A stretch of DNA of 45,950 nucleotides, taken from assembly GCA_900551075.1 (NCBI GenBank), contig URVB01000028.1, forward strand, positions 1-45,950, written 5' to 3'. The notes beneath the pieces are model-generated. The model ran no database searches. It saw only the letters and a program-made list of their open reading frames with translations, and was not told the DNA's origin. Made by a program: the position numbers and the translations under genes. Positions within the stretch are counted from its first letter, which is position 1; every line of letters begins with the position of its first letter. Shown in pieces: positions 31,851 through 40,404 of this stretch. The stretch is from an uncultured Blautia sp. (GTDB lineage Bacteria; Bacillota; Clostridia; Lachnospirales; Lachnospiraceae).

Positions 31851-31918
31851 TCCGTTCACGGTAAAAAATATGCAGTTTGCGTAAAGAAAATTCTCTGATA
31901 CAAAAAATGTGTTAAAAT
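31851..31918 (+). promoter_or_regulatory. Putative LytTR operator pair and extended -10 promoter of the GH3 operon
   Basis: TCCGTTCAC (31851-31859) and GCAGTTTGC (31872-31880) are direct repeats 21 bases apart that fit the LytTR half-site core [AC][AC]GTT. An extended -10, TGTTAAAAT (31910-31918), lies downstream. The second repeat is spaced from the -10 exactly as at the GH43 promoter. Control by the LytTR regulator at 43507 is inferred. Confidence 0.55.
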
Positions 31919-31979
31919 TTGTCACATCAAACGTATGAGAAAAATGTAACTTAACATGCTTTGGGAAAGGAGAATAGGA

Positions 31980-34900
31980 ATGAGCAAGAAAAGTAATCTC
32001 TGGCGCGGATTGTCCACCTGTACCGCATCCCTGCTTACCGTTTCACTGGCAGCAGGTCCGCTGGTAGACAGTTATCGTACAGACATTGACAAGTTTCTTG
32101 GGACAAAGAGCAGCGCTATGGTGACAGAAAATACAGAGGGAGAGGATCTGTATACCTTCAAATCTGATTATTCCAGCACCACAGAGCTTCTGGATTCCAT
32201 TGAGGATTTGGGAGAACGTATGAGTGAGGAAGGAACCGTTTTGTTAAAAAACGAAAACGAGGCACTGCCTCTTTCTGAGGATGAAACACAGAAGCTGTCC
32301 CTTCTGGGCTTCTCCAGCTACTATCCGGTACAGGGCGGCGACATGGGAAGTTCTCTTTCAGTAAACACGGGAACAGACGCGGATACGGTTGATTTTGTGC
32401 AGGCTTTGGCTGCAAAGGGATTCGGCATCAATGAAACGCTTCACGATCTGTACAGGAGCCTGGAAGCAGAGTTTAAAACAGAAATTGACATGTGGGGAAA
32501 TATTATTGAATATTACCACATTACTGCTCCGGCAACGGATGGAGTATTCGCAAGCAGGGAGCCTTCTCAGGAGCTTCTTTCCAGCACGGACAGCACCTGG
32601 AAGAGCAGTATGGATGACTATAATGTCATGCTGGTAACGATTGCCCGTTCTTCTACGGAAAACGGAACCTATCTTCCGGGAGTAGACGGTGTTGATGCTT
32701 CCCAGAACCTGAACCAGACAGACCCTCTGGGATTGAGTGATGATGAGCGCGACCTGATCGATGCGGCTGTTGAGGCAAAGAAAGAGAACGGCGGTAAGGT
32801 TATCGTTATGCTGAACAATGCCAACGCAATGGAAATTGATGAGATCAAGAACAACGACGGTGTAGATGCGATTCTGGAGGTCGGACTTCCGGGAGGCTAT
32901 GGATTCTACGGTGTCGCGGATGTTCTCTCCGGTGAGGCAAATCCATCCGGACATTTAAGTGATACTTATGTGGTTACTAATGCAAACTCTCCTGCGGCAC
33001 AGAATTTCGGCAATTTTGCATGGACCAATGCAGATCCGGCTCTCAGCATCAATTCAGAGGAAGTAGAGGCAGAGGGAATTTATACAGGCTATAAGTATTA
33101 TGAAACAAGGTATGCGGATACTGTTCTGGGACAGGGAAATGCAGACTCCACAGCAGGAAGCTCCACCGGAAAAGCGTGGGATTATGACAGTGAAGTAAGC
33201 TATCCCTTCGGTTATGGACTGTCTTATACTACCTTTGAGCAGGAACTCAAGAGCGTAGATGTAGACCTGGAGGCAAGAACGGTTACAGCAAAAGTCGAAG
33301 TTACCAATACCGGTGATGTTGCCGGAAAAGATGTAGCTCAGCTTTATGTCTCCGCACCTTATACGGATTATGATATAGAGCATAAGGTGGAAAAAGCCGC
33401 TATTTGGATTCTGGATTACGAAAAGACCGGGCTTATTGAGCCGGGTGCATCCGAAACCCTCACCATCACAGCAGATGCACAGGATATGGCAAGCTGGGAT
33501 TCCACCTGCAGCAATGAGGCAGGTACAAACGGAAACTGGATTCTGGATGAGGGAACCTATTACTTTACCGTAGGCAACGGCTCTCATGAAGCAGTGAACA
33601 ACGTTCTGGCGGCACAGGATGAGGATGTAGACGGAAACGAAGACAATGTACAGACCTGGGAACTGGAAGCATTTGATTCTGCTTCCTTCGCAGTAACCTT
33701 AAACGGCACTCCGGTGGAAAACCAGTTAGAGGATGCAGACCTGAATTACTGGATGGAGGATACAGTAACTTATCTTACCAGAAACGACTGGGAAGGAACA
33801 TGGCCAAAAGCCTATAAAGACCTGACTGCAACAGACGAAATGATCGAAGCTATGGGCGATGACTACGGCACTATCGAGGCAAATGGAGATCCGTCCTCTG
33901 TAACCTTCGGAGCAGACAACGGAATGACCCTTGCAAACTTAAAGGGCGTTACCGATATGGAAGATGAGCGCTGGGGGCTTCTGATGGATCAGATTACGAT
34001 AGAGGAATGCCTGATACGTACTGCTCTTGGAGGAACCAGCACGAAGATTATCGAGTCCCTCACTTCTCCGGAGGTAATCCAGAATGACGGGCCTAACGGA
34101 TTCAATTCCTATCCGCTTGGACAGTATGCAAGCTCTGATGATTCCAACGGTGATCCCTGCGTAATTGCAGAGGATGATCCGAACAGGAATTATAAGATGG
34201 GTGTCATGGCAAACGAGACGGTTATCGGACAGACCTTCAGCAAACAGCTTGCAGCAGAGTGGGGCAGGGCAATCGGAAACTATTCTCTGTGGGCAAATAC
34301 AACAATCTGGTGGGGCGTAGGCACAAACCTTCACCGTGTACCTTATAATGCACGTAACCATGAGTATTATTCCGAGGATGCAGTTCTGACAGCAGGGCAG
34401 GGAGCCGCAACTATCCAGGCAGGACAGGAATACGGCGCGATCATTGCTCCGAAGCATCTGGCATTTAATGATACCGAAATAAACAGAACCGGTATTGCCG
34501 AGTTTATGACAGAGCAGGCGGCACGTGAGAACGAGCTTCGTGGTACACAGGCTTGTATCGAGGATGCAGGTGCTCTTGGCGTTATGACTACTTACAACCG
34601 TGTAGGCTGTGTACAGAGTAATGCCCATACAGGACTTCTTTTGAACATTCTTCATAAGGAGTGGGGCTTCAAGGGTCTGATGTCTGAGGACTTTATTCAG
34701 GATCCGACTTATACAAAAATCCGTATGGCAGTACATAACGGTGTAACCATGACCTGTAATACCGGCGACAATACAATTGCGGCAGTAACAGAGAAATGGC
34801 CGTACTGGAATGTAGAAGACGCAGGCCGGAGCGAAGAGCTTCTAAGAGACCTGAAGCAGGCTATGCTGTATCAGAACTATGCACTTGCAAACTCCAATGC

Positions 34901-35048
34901 AATGGACGGACTGTCAACATCCACACATATTGAGAAGCTGAATACCTGGTACGACAACCTGATCACCGGTCTCAGAATCGGTTTTGGCCTTCTGACAGCG
35001 CTGTGTGTGGCAATGTATCTGCTTGGACTGCGTAAGAAAGAGCAGTAA
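31980..35048 (+). CDS. Domain-swapped GH3 beta-glucosidase, membrane-anchored
   Basis: This 1022-residue family 3 glycosidase has its domains in swapped order. The alpha/beta sandwich comes first (about 45-390, MSEEGTVLLKNENEALPL and SYPFGYGLSYTTFEQ), then a fibronectin III-like domain (400-550), then the TIM barrel (600-960). The nucleophile Asp904 sits in GFKGLMSEDF. This order is known for Ruminococcus albus and Butyrivibrio beta-glucosidases. Residues 8-27 are hydrophobic (signal or anchor), and 983-1003 form a C-terminal transmembrane helix followed by RKKEQ. The enzyme should therefore be displayed outside the cell. AAGGAG precedes the ATG at 31980. It heads an operon with a membrane protein and a transporter. 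Confidence 0.88.
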   Translation: MSKKSNLWRGLSTCTASLLTVSLAAGPLVDSYRTDIDKFLGTKSSAMVTENTEGEDLYTFKSDYSSTTELLDSIEDLGERMSEEGTVLLKNENEALPLSEDETQKLSLLGFSSYYPVQGGDMGSSLSVNTGTDADTVDFVQALAAKGFGINETLHDLYRSLEAEFKTEIDMWGNIIEYYHITAPATDGVFASREPSQELLSSTDSTWKSSMDDYNVMLVTIARSSTENGTYLPGVDGVDASQNLNQTDPLGLSDDERDLIDAAVEAKKENGGKVIVMLNNANAMEIDEIKNNDGVDAILEVGLPGGYGFYGVADVLSGEANPSGHLSDTYVVTNANSPAAQNFGNFAWTNADPALSINSEEVEAEGIYTGYKYYETRYADTVLGQGNADSTAGSSTGKAWDYDSEVSYPFGYGLSYTTFEQELKSVDVDLEARTVTAKVEVTNTGDVAGKDVAQLYVSAPYTDYDIEHKVEKAAIWILDYEKTGLIEPGASETLTITADAQDMASWDSTCSNEAGTNGNWILDEGTYYFTVGNGSHEAVNNVLAAQDEDVDGNEDNVQTWELEAFDSASFAVTLNGTPVENQLEDADLNYWMEDTVTYLTRNDWEGTWPKAYKDLTATDEMIEAMGDDYGTIEANGDPSSVTFGADNGMTLANLKGVTDMEDERWGLLMDQITIEECLIRTALGGTSTKIIESLTSPEVIQNDGPNGFNSYPLGQYASSDDSNGDPCVIAEDDPNRNYKMGVMANETVIGQTFSKQLAAEWGRAIGNYSLWANTTIWWGVGTNLHRVPYNARNHEYYSEDAVLTAGQGAATIQAGQEYGAIIAPKHLAFNDTEINRTGIAEFMTEQAARENELRGTQACIEDAGALGVMTTYNRVGCVQSNAHTGLLLNILHKEWGFKGLMSEDFIQDPTYTKIRMAVHNGVTMTCNTGDNTIAAVTEKWPYWNVEDAGRSEELLRDLKQAMLYQNYALANSNAMDGLSTSTHIEKLNTWYDNLITGLRIGFGLLTALCVAMYLLGLRKKEQ

Positions 35049-35061
35049 GGAGGGAAAAAAT

Positions 35062-35493
35062 ATGACGGATAATAAAAAAATGGGCGCAGGCCTGATTTTG
35101 AATGTGATCACCGTTGTGGTTACCGCAGCCGCACTGATGCTTTATATGCAGAACTGTAAGACAAACTATTTTTCCAATATGGGGGTAAATAATACCGTTG
35201 TGGGATGCCTTGCGGCATCTGTGGTACTGGAAATCCTGATGATCGTTCTTTCCATGAAAATGGGTGCAAAACCAGTCCTTGATGTGATTCCGGTGGCCTG
35301 CGGCGTTATGACTGCACTGGCAGCAATCCAGTTTATCGGAAGCCGTATCGCAGGCGCTGCATCTATCATGACATTTGAAAACAATGCGGAAAACATGGCA
35401 GATCTGACCGGAGCTATACGGGCAATGGCTGTGTGTGTGGCAGCGCTTGTGTGCGTAATGCTTACATCCTTTTTTAAGGTAGTAAAGGAATGA
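35062..35493 (+). CDS. Small four-helix membrane protein, unknown function
   Basis: This 143-residue protein has four predicted membrane helices (about 8-28, 47-65, 72-92 and 117-138) and little else. I do not recognise a characterised family. It lies 13 bases after the GH3 stop behind AAGGAGGG and 4 bases before the transporter gene. It is therefore tightly linked to the secreted glycosidase and its transporter. It could assist the membrane-anchored GH3 or the transporter, but this is only positional inference. Confidence 0.75.
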   Translation: MTDNKKMGAGLILNVITVVVTAAALMLYMQNCKTNYFSNMGVNNTVVGCLAASVVLEILMIVLSMKMGAKPVLDVIPVACGVMTALAAIQFIGSRIAGAASIMTFENNAENMADLTGAIRAMAVCVAALVCVMLTSFFKVVKE

Positions 35494-35497
35494 TAGT

Positions 35498-36973
35498 ATG
35501 AATAAAAAGAAAAATGATTTCTGGAGCGGGCCTCTGACCGGCTCCAGAATCAAAACAGATGATGTAAGGATGCCGGAAATGCTCATAGGATATTTTATCG
35601 GGCCATTCGGCGCACTGCTGGCATCAGGTATTTTTACAAGCATTCTGCAGAACTATTTTACAGATGTTCTGAAGCTGAATCTGACGTTTCTGACAACACT
35701 TCAGCTTTTCTCCACCATTCTCATAGTGGCTGCGAATCTGATTGTAGGGCAGCTTATTGAGAGAACCAGGACTATGGCGGGGAAGGCAAGGCCGTGGATT
35801 CTGTTATCGGCACTGACCTTATCTGCAGCCAGCGTTCTGATGTTTATTGTTCCCTTTGAGGGAACCGCAAAGATGGTATGGATCGCTGTCGCCTATAATC
35901 TGTTTTATGCAGTGGCATATCCCATCTATAATACGGCAAATTCAACCCTGATTCCTGTTTCCACACGAAACAGCAAACAGAGAGGCGCGCTGGCGTCCTT
36001 TACCAACGTGGCCGGGCTTGGGGTTATGGGCGCAGGCTCCATGGTATTCCCTATTCTGGTATCCTTTGCATTAAAAGAGGATCAGCACCTGTGGTTTGTT
36101 GCAATGCTTGCCATTGCGGTATTTTCTGCATTGACAATTTACCTGCAGTTTCAGTTCACCCGTGAACGTGTGACAGAGGAGTTAATGGCACAGGGCAGCA
36201 CCGGGGAAACACAGGCAAAGGCTGCCTCCTTAAAGGAACAGCTCAGTGCGGTTGTCAGCGAGAAAACATGGTGGATTGTTATTTTGTTCTATATGGGATT
36301 CCAGTGGAGCGGAGCTATGAAGAACGGTTCCATGACGTATTTCTGCAAGTGGGTGTTGGATAATACCTTTTTCGGAACGGCGGATGCCTGGGGCGCTTCC
36401 CAGTCACTGTTAAGTATCATGGGTGCGGTTCCAATGGCTGTAGCGGCTGTGTTTATTGTTCCGCTGTGCAACAAATTCGGCAAACGGCTGGTATGTATGG
36501 CGGGTATGATCGTAGGAGCGGTGGGCGGCGTCATAGCGATCATGGGAAATGGACAGATCATTCCTGTTGCAGTCGGTGTTGCTCTGAAATGTCTGGGTTC
36601 ATCTCCTGCATGCTATATGATCCTTGCCATGCTTGCAGATGTTATCGATCATATAGAATATAAAAGAAACATCCGTACAGACGGTTTGACGATGTCCATA
36701 TACAGTTCCGTCATGGTTGCGGGAACTCCGGTGTGCAATTCTGTCTTCAGCGCAATTCTGAATGCAAGCGGCTACAACCAGGCGGCAGATATTGCTCTTG
36801 GAACTGCAGCACAGGCCGCAGGTGTGCAGACAGCTATTTCCGTGGGATATATCTGGGTGGAAACGGTTGCTTATGTGATTTGTGCGATTCTGGTATTCTT
36901 CTTTACTATTGAAAAGAAGCTTCCGGAGGAGCAGGCTGCTATTGCAGCGCGAAAAAATAAACGGAACAAATGA
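35498..36973 (+). CDS. MFS glycoside-pentoside-hexuronide (GPH)-type transporter
   Basis: This 491-residue transporter has about twelve membrane helices. Motifs fit the GPH family, which import glycosides or sugars with a cation: VGQLIERTRTMAGKARPWILLSA (loop 2-3), AVAYPIYNTANSTLIPVSTRNSKQRGALASFTNV, and DVIDHIEYKRNIRTDGLTMSIYSS. It probably takes up the product released by the GH3 enzyme upstream. The start lacks a strong ribosome binding site and is 4 bases after the previous stop, so translation is probably coupled. A terminator-like hairpin follows. Confidence 0.87.
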   Translation: MNKKKNDFWSGPLTGSRIKTDDVRMPEMLIGYFIGPFGALLASGIFTSILQNYFTDVLKLNLTFLTTLQLFSTILIVAANLIVGQLIERTRTMAGKARPWILLSALTLSAASVLMFIVPFEGTAKMVWIAVAYNLFYAVAYPIYNTANSTLIPVSTRNSKQRGALASFTNVAGLGVMGAGSMVFPILVSFALKEDQHLWFVAMLAIAVFSALTIYLQFQFTRERVTEELMAQGSTGETQAKAASLKEQLSAVVSEKTWWIVILFYMGFQWSGAMKNGSMTYFCKWVLDNTFFGTADAWGASQSLLSIMGAVPMAVAAVFIVPLCNKFGKRLVCMAGMIVGAVGGVIAIMGNGQIIPVAVGVALKCLGSSPACYMILAMLADVIDHIEYKRNIRTDGLTMSIYSSVMVAGTPVCNSVFSAILNASGYNQAADIALGTAAQAAGVQTAISVGYIWVETVAYVICAILVFFFTIEKKLPEEQAAIAARKNKRNK

Positions 36974-36982
36974 TCATGTATA

Positions 36983-37022
36983 AAAATGCGGCGGCGGAGT
37001 CCTTTCGTCTGCTGCATTTTTT
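36983..37022 (+). terminator. Terminator after the transporter gene
   Basis: AAAATGCGGCGG (36983-36994) pairs with CTGCTGCATTTT (37009-37020) with G-T pairs, followed by further T. It separates the GH3 operon from the acylation cassette, although no clear promoter is seen before 37054, so readthrough may be used. Confidence 0.7.
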
Positions 37023-37053
37023 CTGTGATGACAGAAAAGGAAGGAGGGTGAGA

Positions 37054-38859
37054 ATGAAACTGGCAAGGCCCGTTCCTTTTGTTCTCATTTTCCTGTGGCT
37101 TATGGCGGCAGGCGGATGTGTGCCAAAGGAGCATATACAGGAAAATGTCTGCCATCTGGTGCTGGAGGAGGGAAAGGGATTTACCGTGAAGGACCCGGCC
37201 AGGACAGTGAAGGCAGGAAGTGATGTCACATACGAGATAGCCCTGGAAGAGGGATACCAGCTTCTGGGCGTAGATTATGACGGAGGATATGAGACGGATT
37301 ACGACAGTGACGGAAATTCGGCATCCGTGGTGCTTCACAATATAAAATATTCGGAAACCATATGCCTTCAGGTGGAAAGAGGAAAGTATGATATCTGTTA
37401 CCATGCCAACGGCGGCACCCCTTTGGAGGGAAAAAAGGAAATGGTAAGGCTTTTTTACAGGGGAACCCATCTCAGAATCAATACCTCCGTGGGGACAGAA
37501 TTATTTGTCAGAGAAGGATATACGCAGATTGGCTGGAATACGGAGGCAGATGGAAGCGGAATAAGGATCGGTCTTGGAAGCCGTGTGGAATGGACAGAGG
37601 GACTGGCACTGTTTGCCCAGTGGATACCCTGGACAGAGGGTTCCTGTTTTTCTTATGAAGAGGAAGGCGGTTTTGCCGTGATTACGGGATATGACGGCGA
37701 GGAGGAAATACTCTGCGTTCCTGCAAGTCTTTATGGGATTCCGGTACGTTCTGTGGCAGAAAATGCTTTTGCCGGAGCAAAATGCAAAACAGTGGTTTTG
37801 CCTCCCGGACTGTACGAAATGGAAAAATGGGCGTTTCGGGGCAGCAGCCTTGAGGAACTTTATTTTTATGACGATATTCAGAGGATCAGCGATTATGCGT
37901 TCTCAGAATGCGGCAGTTTCAGCACCCTGCATATAAATGCTGTGGAGCCGCCTGTTTACTGCGGCAATTATTTTGCCACCTTTTCCGATAAATATGACAG
38001 GCTGCTGTCTCTGAAAGACAAGAAAAAAATTGTATTGTTCTCCGGCTCATCCACAAGATTTGGTTATGACAGCGCTGTGCTTGAGCAGGCTTTTTCAGAG
38101 TATCGGGTAATCAATATGGGGGTATTTGCCTATTCCCCTGCGCTGCCTCAGTTGGAGCTGATTCTGAATTGTATGGGGGAAGGGGATATTCTCATTGATT
38201 CACCGGAATTTGATGCGGCAAACAGGCAGTTTTGCAGCCAGAAGGAACTGGACTATGCTGTATTTGCCATGATGGAAGAGAATTATGATGCCTTTGCAGG
38301 GCTGGATATCCGGGAATTTACTCAGGTCTTTACAGCGTTTACCGCATATCAGACTGCAAGAAGGGACATGGAAGGGAAAAGCTATGAGGTCAGTCCCTCG
38401 GATTTTGATGAGGATGGAAATCCTGTGGAGGAAGCCAGTTATAATGAATACGGAGACTATGTTTTGTACCGTCCGAATTCGGCAGAGGAAAAGCCGGTTT
38501 ATGGCCTTGAGGTGAATTATACAGTGAATGCCTTTCCAAAAGAAACTTATATACAATCCATAAATAATATATTCCAAAAGTTTCTTGACAGAGAGGTGAA
38601 GGTTTATTTTACGTATTCTCCACGGAACCGTTATGCCCTGTCGGAGGAAAGCACAAGGGAGGAACGTGCAGGACTTCATCAGTATTTGAAAGAAAATCTG
38701 GTTGTTCCGGTCATTTCTGAAATTGAGGATTCTCTGTATTCCGGCGTATATCTCTATGGAACGGATAATCATCTTTCCACGGAAGGTGTGAAGCTGCGTA
38801 CAGAAAAGATCATAGAAGAAATAAGGGTACAAATGCAAAAAGAGGAGGCTGTTTCATGA
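37054..38859 (+). CDS. Lipoprotein with InlB-type repeat, BspA-type LRRs and a C-terminal SGNH-like domain
   Basis: This 601-residue surface lipoprotein has a lipobox ending in GGC with Cys22. Residues 110-190 match a Listeria-Bacteroides (InlB B) repeat (YHANGGTPLEG, GYTQIGWNTEADGSG, ALFAQWIPW). Residues 200-310 are BspA-type leucine-rich repeats (GIPVRSVAENAFAG, ISDYAFSECGSFSTLHI). Residues 325-600 resemble SGNH/AlgJ-DltD-like acyl-handling domains, with FSGSSTRFGYD (Ser332 the candidate nucleophile) and TDNHLSTEG (Asp571/His573). It is transcribed with an MBOAT acyltransferase, the usual partner of such domains. I infer transfer or removal of acyl groups on a surface glycan. The start has AAGGAGGG upstream. 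Confidence 0.75.
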   Translation: MKLARPVPFVLIFLWLMAAGGCVPKEHIQENVCHLVLEEGKGFTVKDPARTVKAGSDVTYEIALEEGYQLLGVDYDGGYETDYDSDGNSASVVLHNIKYSETICLQVERGKYDICYHANGGTPLEGKKEMVRLFYRGTHLRINTSVGTELFVREGYTQIGWNTEADGSGIRIGLGSRVEWTEGLALFAQWIPWTEGSCFSYEEEGGFAVITGYDGEEEILCVPASLYGIPVRSVAENAFAGAKCKTVVLPPGLYEMEKWAFRGSSLEELYFYDDIQRISDYAFSECGSFSTLHINAVEPPVYCGNYFATFSDKYDRLLSLKDKKKIVLFSGSSTRFGYDSAVLEQAFSEYRVINMGVFAYSPALPQLELILNCMGEGDILIDSPEFDAANRQFCSQKELDYAVFAMMEENYDAFAGLDIREFTQVFTAFTAYQTARRDMEGKSYEVSPSDFDEDGNPVEEASYNEYGDYVLYRPNSAEEKPVYGLEVNYTVNAFPKETYIQSINNIFQKFLDREVKVYFTYSPRNRYALSEESTREERAGLHQYLKENLVVPVISEIEDSLYSGVYLYGTDNHLSTEGVKLRTEKIIEEIRVQMQKEEAVS

Positions 38860-39029
38860 AAAGAGTGATGGTCTATATCATATGTGAAGCTGTTATAGTA
38901 ACAGGAATGTTACTGGCGCTGGTCAAAGGGGCTTCGACAGATGAGCTTTTAACAGGAATTCTTGGAGCTTTGGTTTTGTGCCTGCTTCCTCTGTACAAAA
39001 GCAGCAGAGAAGGAGAAAAACGGATATGA
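38856..39029 (+). CDS. 57-residue membrane protein in the acylation cassette
   Basis: This short gene begins MKRVMVYIICEAVIVTGM and has two hydrophobic segments (about residues 4-23 and 31-47) and a charged tail ending SSREGEKRI. Its ATG overlaps the stop of the lipoprotein gene and its own stop overlaps the ATG of the MBOAT gene, so translation is chained across all three. AGAGGAGG lies 10-17 bases upstream. I do not recognise a family. Small membrane partners such as DltX accompany MBOAT acyltransferases, and this may be an analogue. Confidence 0.65.
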   Translation: MKRVMVYIICEAVIVTGMLLALVKGASTDELLTGILGALVLCLLPLYKSSREGEKRI

Positions 39030-40396
39030 ATTTCATCTCTTTGGAATTTTTGGTGTTTTTTCCTGTGGTTTTTGGGTTGTACTGGATGCTGCCGGGAAAA
39101 AGCAGATGGTTTTTTTTGCTGGCAGCCAGTTATTTTTTATATATCAACTGGAATTTATGGACAGGATTGCTGCTTTTTTCCACTACGGCAGTATCCTATA
39201 TATCCGCATGGAAGATTGCCGGTACGCAAAGCCGCAGAAAAAAGAGGGCATGGCTGGTGTTGGCGCTGGTATTCTGTCTGGGCTGCCTTGTTTTGTTTAA
39301 AGGAGAGAAAATACTGGTAGCCGGGATTTCTTTTTATACCTTTCAGACAATCTCCTATATGCTGGATGTTTATGGCGGAAGGATTGCGTGTGAGAAAAAT
39401 TTCGGTTATTATGCGCTTTTTGTTTCCTTTTTTCCGCAATTGGTGGCAGGGCCTATTGAGCGAACGGAGAAACTTCTGCCTCAGTTAAAGGAAATCCATG
39501 TATGGAGCAGGCAGGAGGCTGCAGAGGGAATGTGGCTGGTGCTGAGGGGGTTTTTTAAGAAGCTTGCAGTAGCCGATTATCTGGCTGGTTTTGTGAATGT
39601 TGTTTATGAGTCGCCCCGGGAAGCCGGCGGATTTGGCGTGATACTGGGAACTGTGCTTTTTGCGGGGCAGATATACTGCGATTTTTCCGGATATACAGAC
39701 ATTGCAAGGGGGACAGCACGTATGCTGGGGATTCATTTAATGGAAAATTTTGATCACCCGTACAGAGCCGGCAACCTTCGGGAATTCTGGCGGAGATGGC
39801 ATATCAGTCTGACCAGGTGGTTTACAGATTATGTGTACATCCCGTTAGGAGGGAGTAAAAAAGGAATTTCCCGGCAATCCTTCAATATTCTGGCAGTATT
39901 TCTGCTCAGTGGTCTGTGGCATGGTCTGTCGTTTCACTATGTGGTTTGGGGATTGTTCCATGGATTTTTGCTTGCAGGCTATACACTGGTGAGAAAAAGA
40001 AAAGAACCCTCTTTCGTGTCAGAAAGAAAAAAATATCTGTCCTGTGCGGGAACCTTTTTTCTCGTATGTTTTTCCTGGATATTTTTCAGGGCAGAGACAT
40101 TAAAGGATGCACAAATCATGATCGGACAGATACTCTTTCATTTTACCGGGTCCGGATTTATGGAGACGCTGGATTTTATGCAAATCCGCACAGTGGATTT
40201 TATTCGTCTGCCACTTGTTTTTTTGTGCCTGATATTGATAGAAGGAATATCAGACATTCATAAGAATTGCAGAACAGAGGAGCAGATGATGCGAATGATT
40301 GTGGCTGGCTTTTATATGGTTCTTGCTATTGGGCTCTCCTGGCTGTCCCAACTGGCTGTAAACGGAGGGAACGTATTTATATATTTTAAATTCTGA
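39026..40396 (+). CDS. MBOAT-family O-acyltransferase (AlgI/DltB/PatA-like)
   Basis: This 456-residue polytopic membrane protein has about ten helices. Family signatures are FFPQLVAGPIERTEKLLPQL, YCDFSGYTDIARGTARMLGIHLMENFDHPYRAGNLREFWRRWHISLTRWFTDYVYIPLGG, and SGLWHGLSFHYVVWGLFHG with invariant His299. Such proteins pass acyl groups across the membrane to extracellular polysaccharide or teichoic acid, usually with an SGNH partner. Here SGNH-like proteins flank it on both sides. The ATG at 39026 overlaps the small upstream gene's stop and follows GGAG. The acceptor glycan is unknown. Confidence 0.9.
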   Translation: MNFISLEFLVFFPVVFGLYWMLPGKSRWFFLLAASYFLYINWNLWTGLLLFSTTAVSYISAWKIAGTQSRRKKRAWLVLALVFCLGCLVLFKGEKILVAGISFYTFQTISYMLDVYGGRIACEKNFGYYALFVSFFPQLVAGPIERTEKLLPQLKEIHVWSRQEAAEGMWLVLRGFFKKLAVADYLAGFVNVVYESPREAGGFGVILGTVLFAGQIYCDFSGYTDIARGTARMLGIHLMENFDHPYRAGNLREFWRRWHISLTRWFTDYVYIPLGGSKKGISRQSFNILAVFLLSGLWHGLSFHYVVWGLFHGFLLAGYTLVRKRKEPSFVSERKKYLSCAGTFFLVCFSWIFFRAETLKDAQIMIGQILFHFTGSGFMETLDFMQIRTVDFIRLPLVFLCLILIEGISDIHKNCRTEEQMMRMIVAGFYMVLAIGLSWLSQLAVNGGNVFIYFKF

Positions 40397-40404
40397 GGCT
40401 GTAT

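Noticed and set aside
33939..34736. Open frame of 265 codons on the minus strand
   Set aside because: Antisense to the GH3 catalytic domain; no start signals or recognisable domains.
36973..37053. Separate promoter for the acylation cassette
   Set aside because: The gap is mostly a terminator hairpin and a ribosome binding site; no convincing -35/-10 pair could be found.
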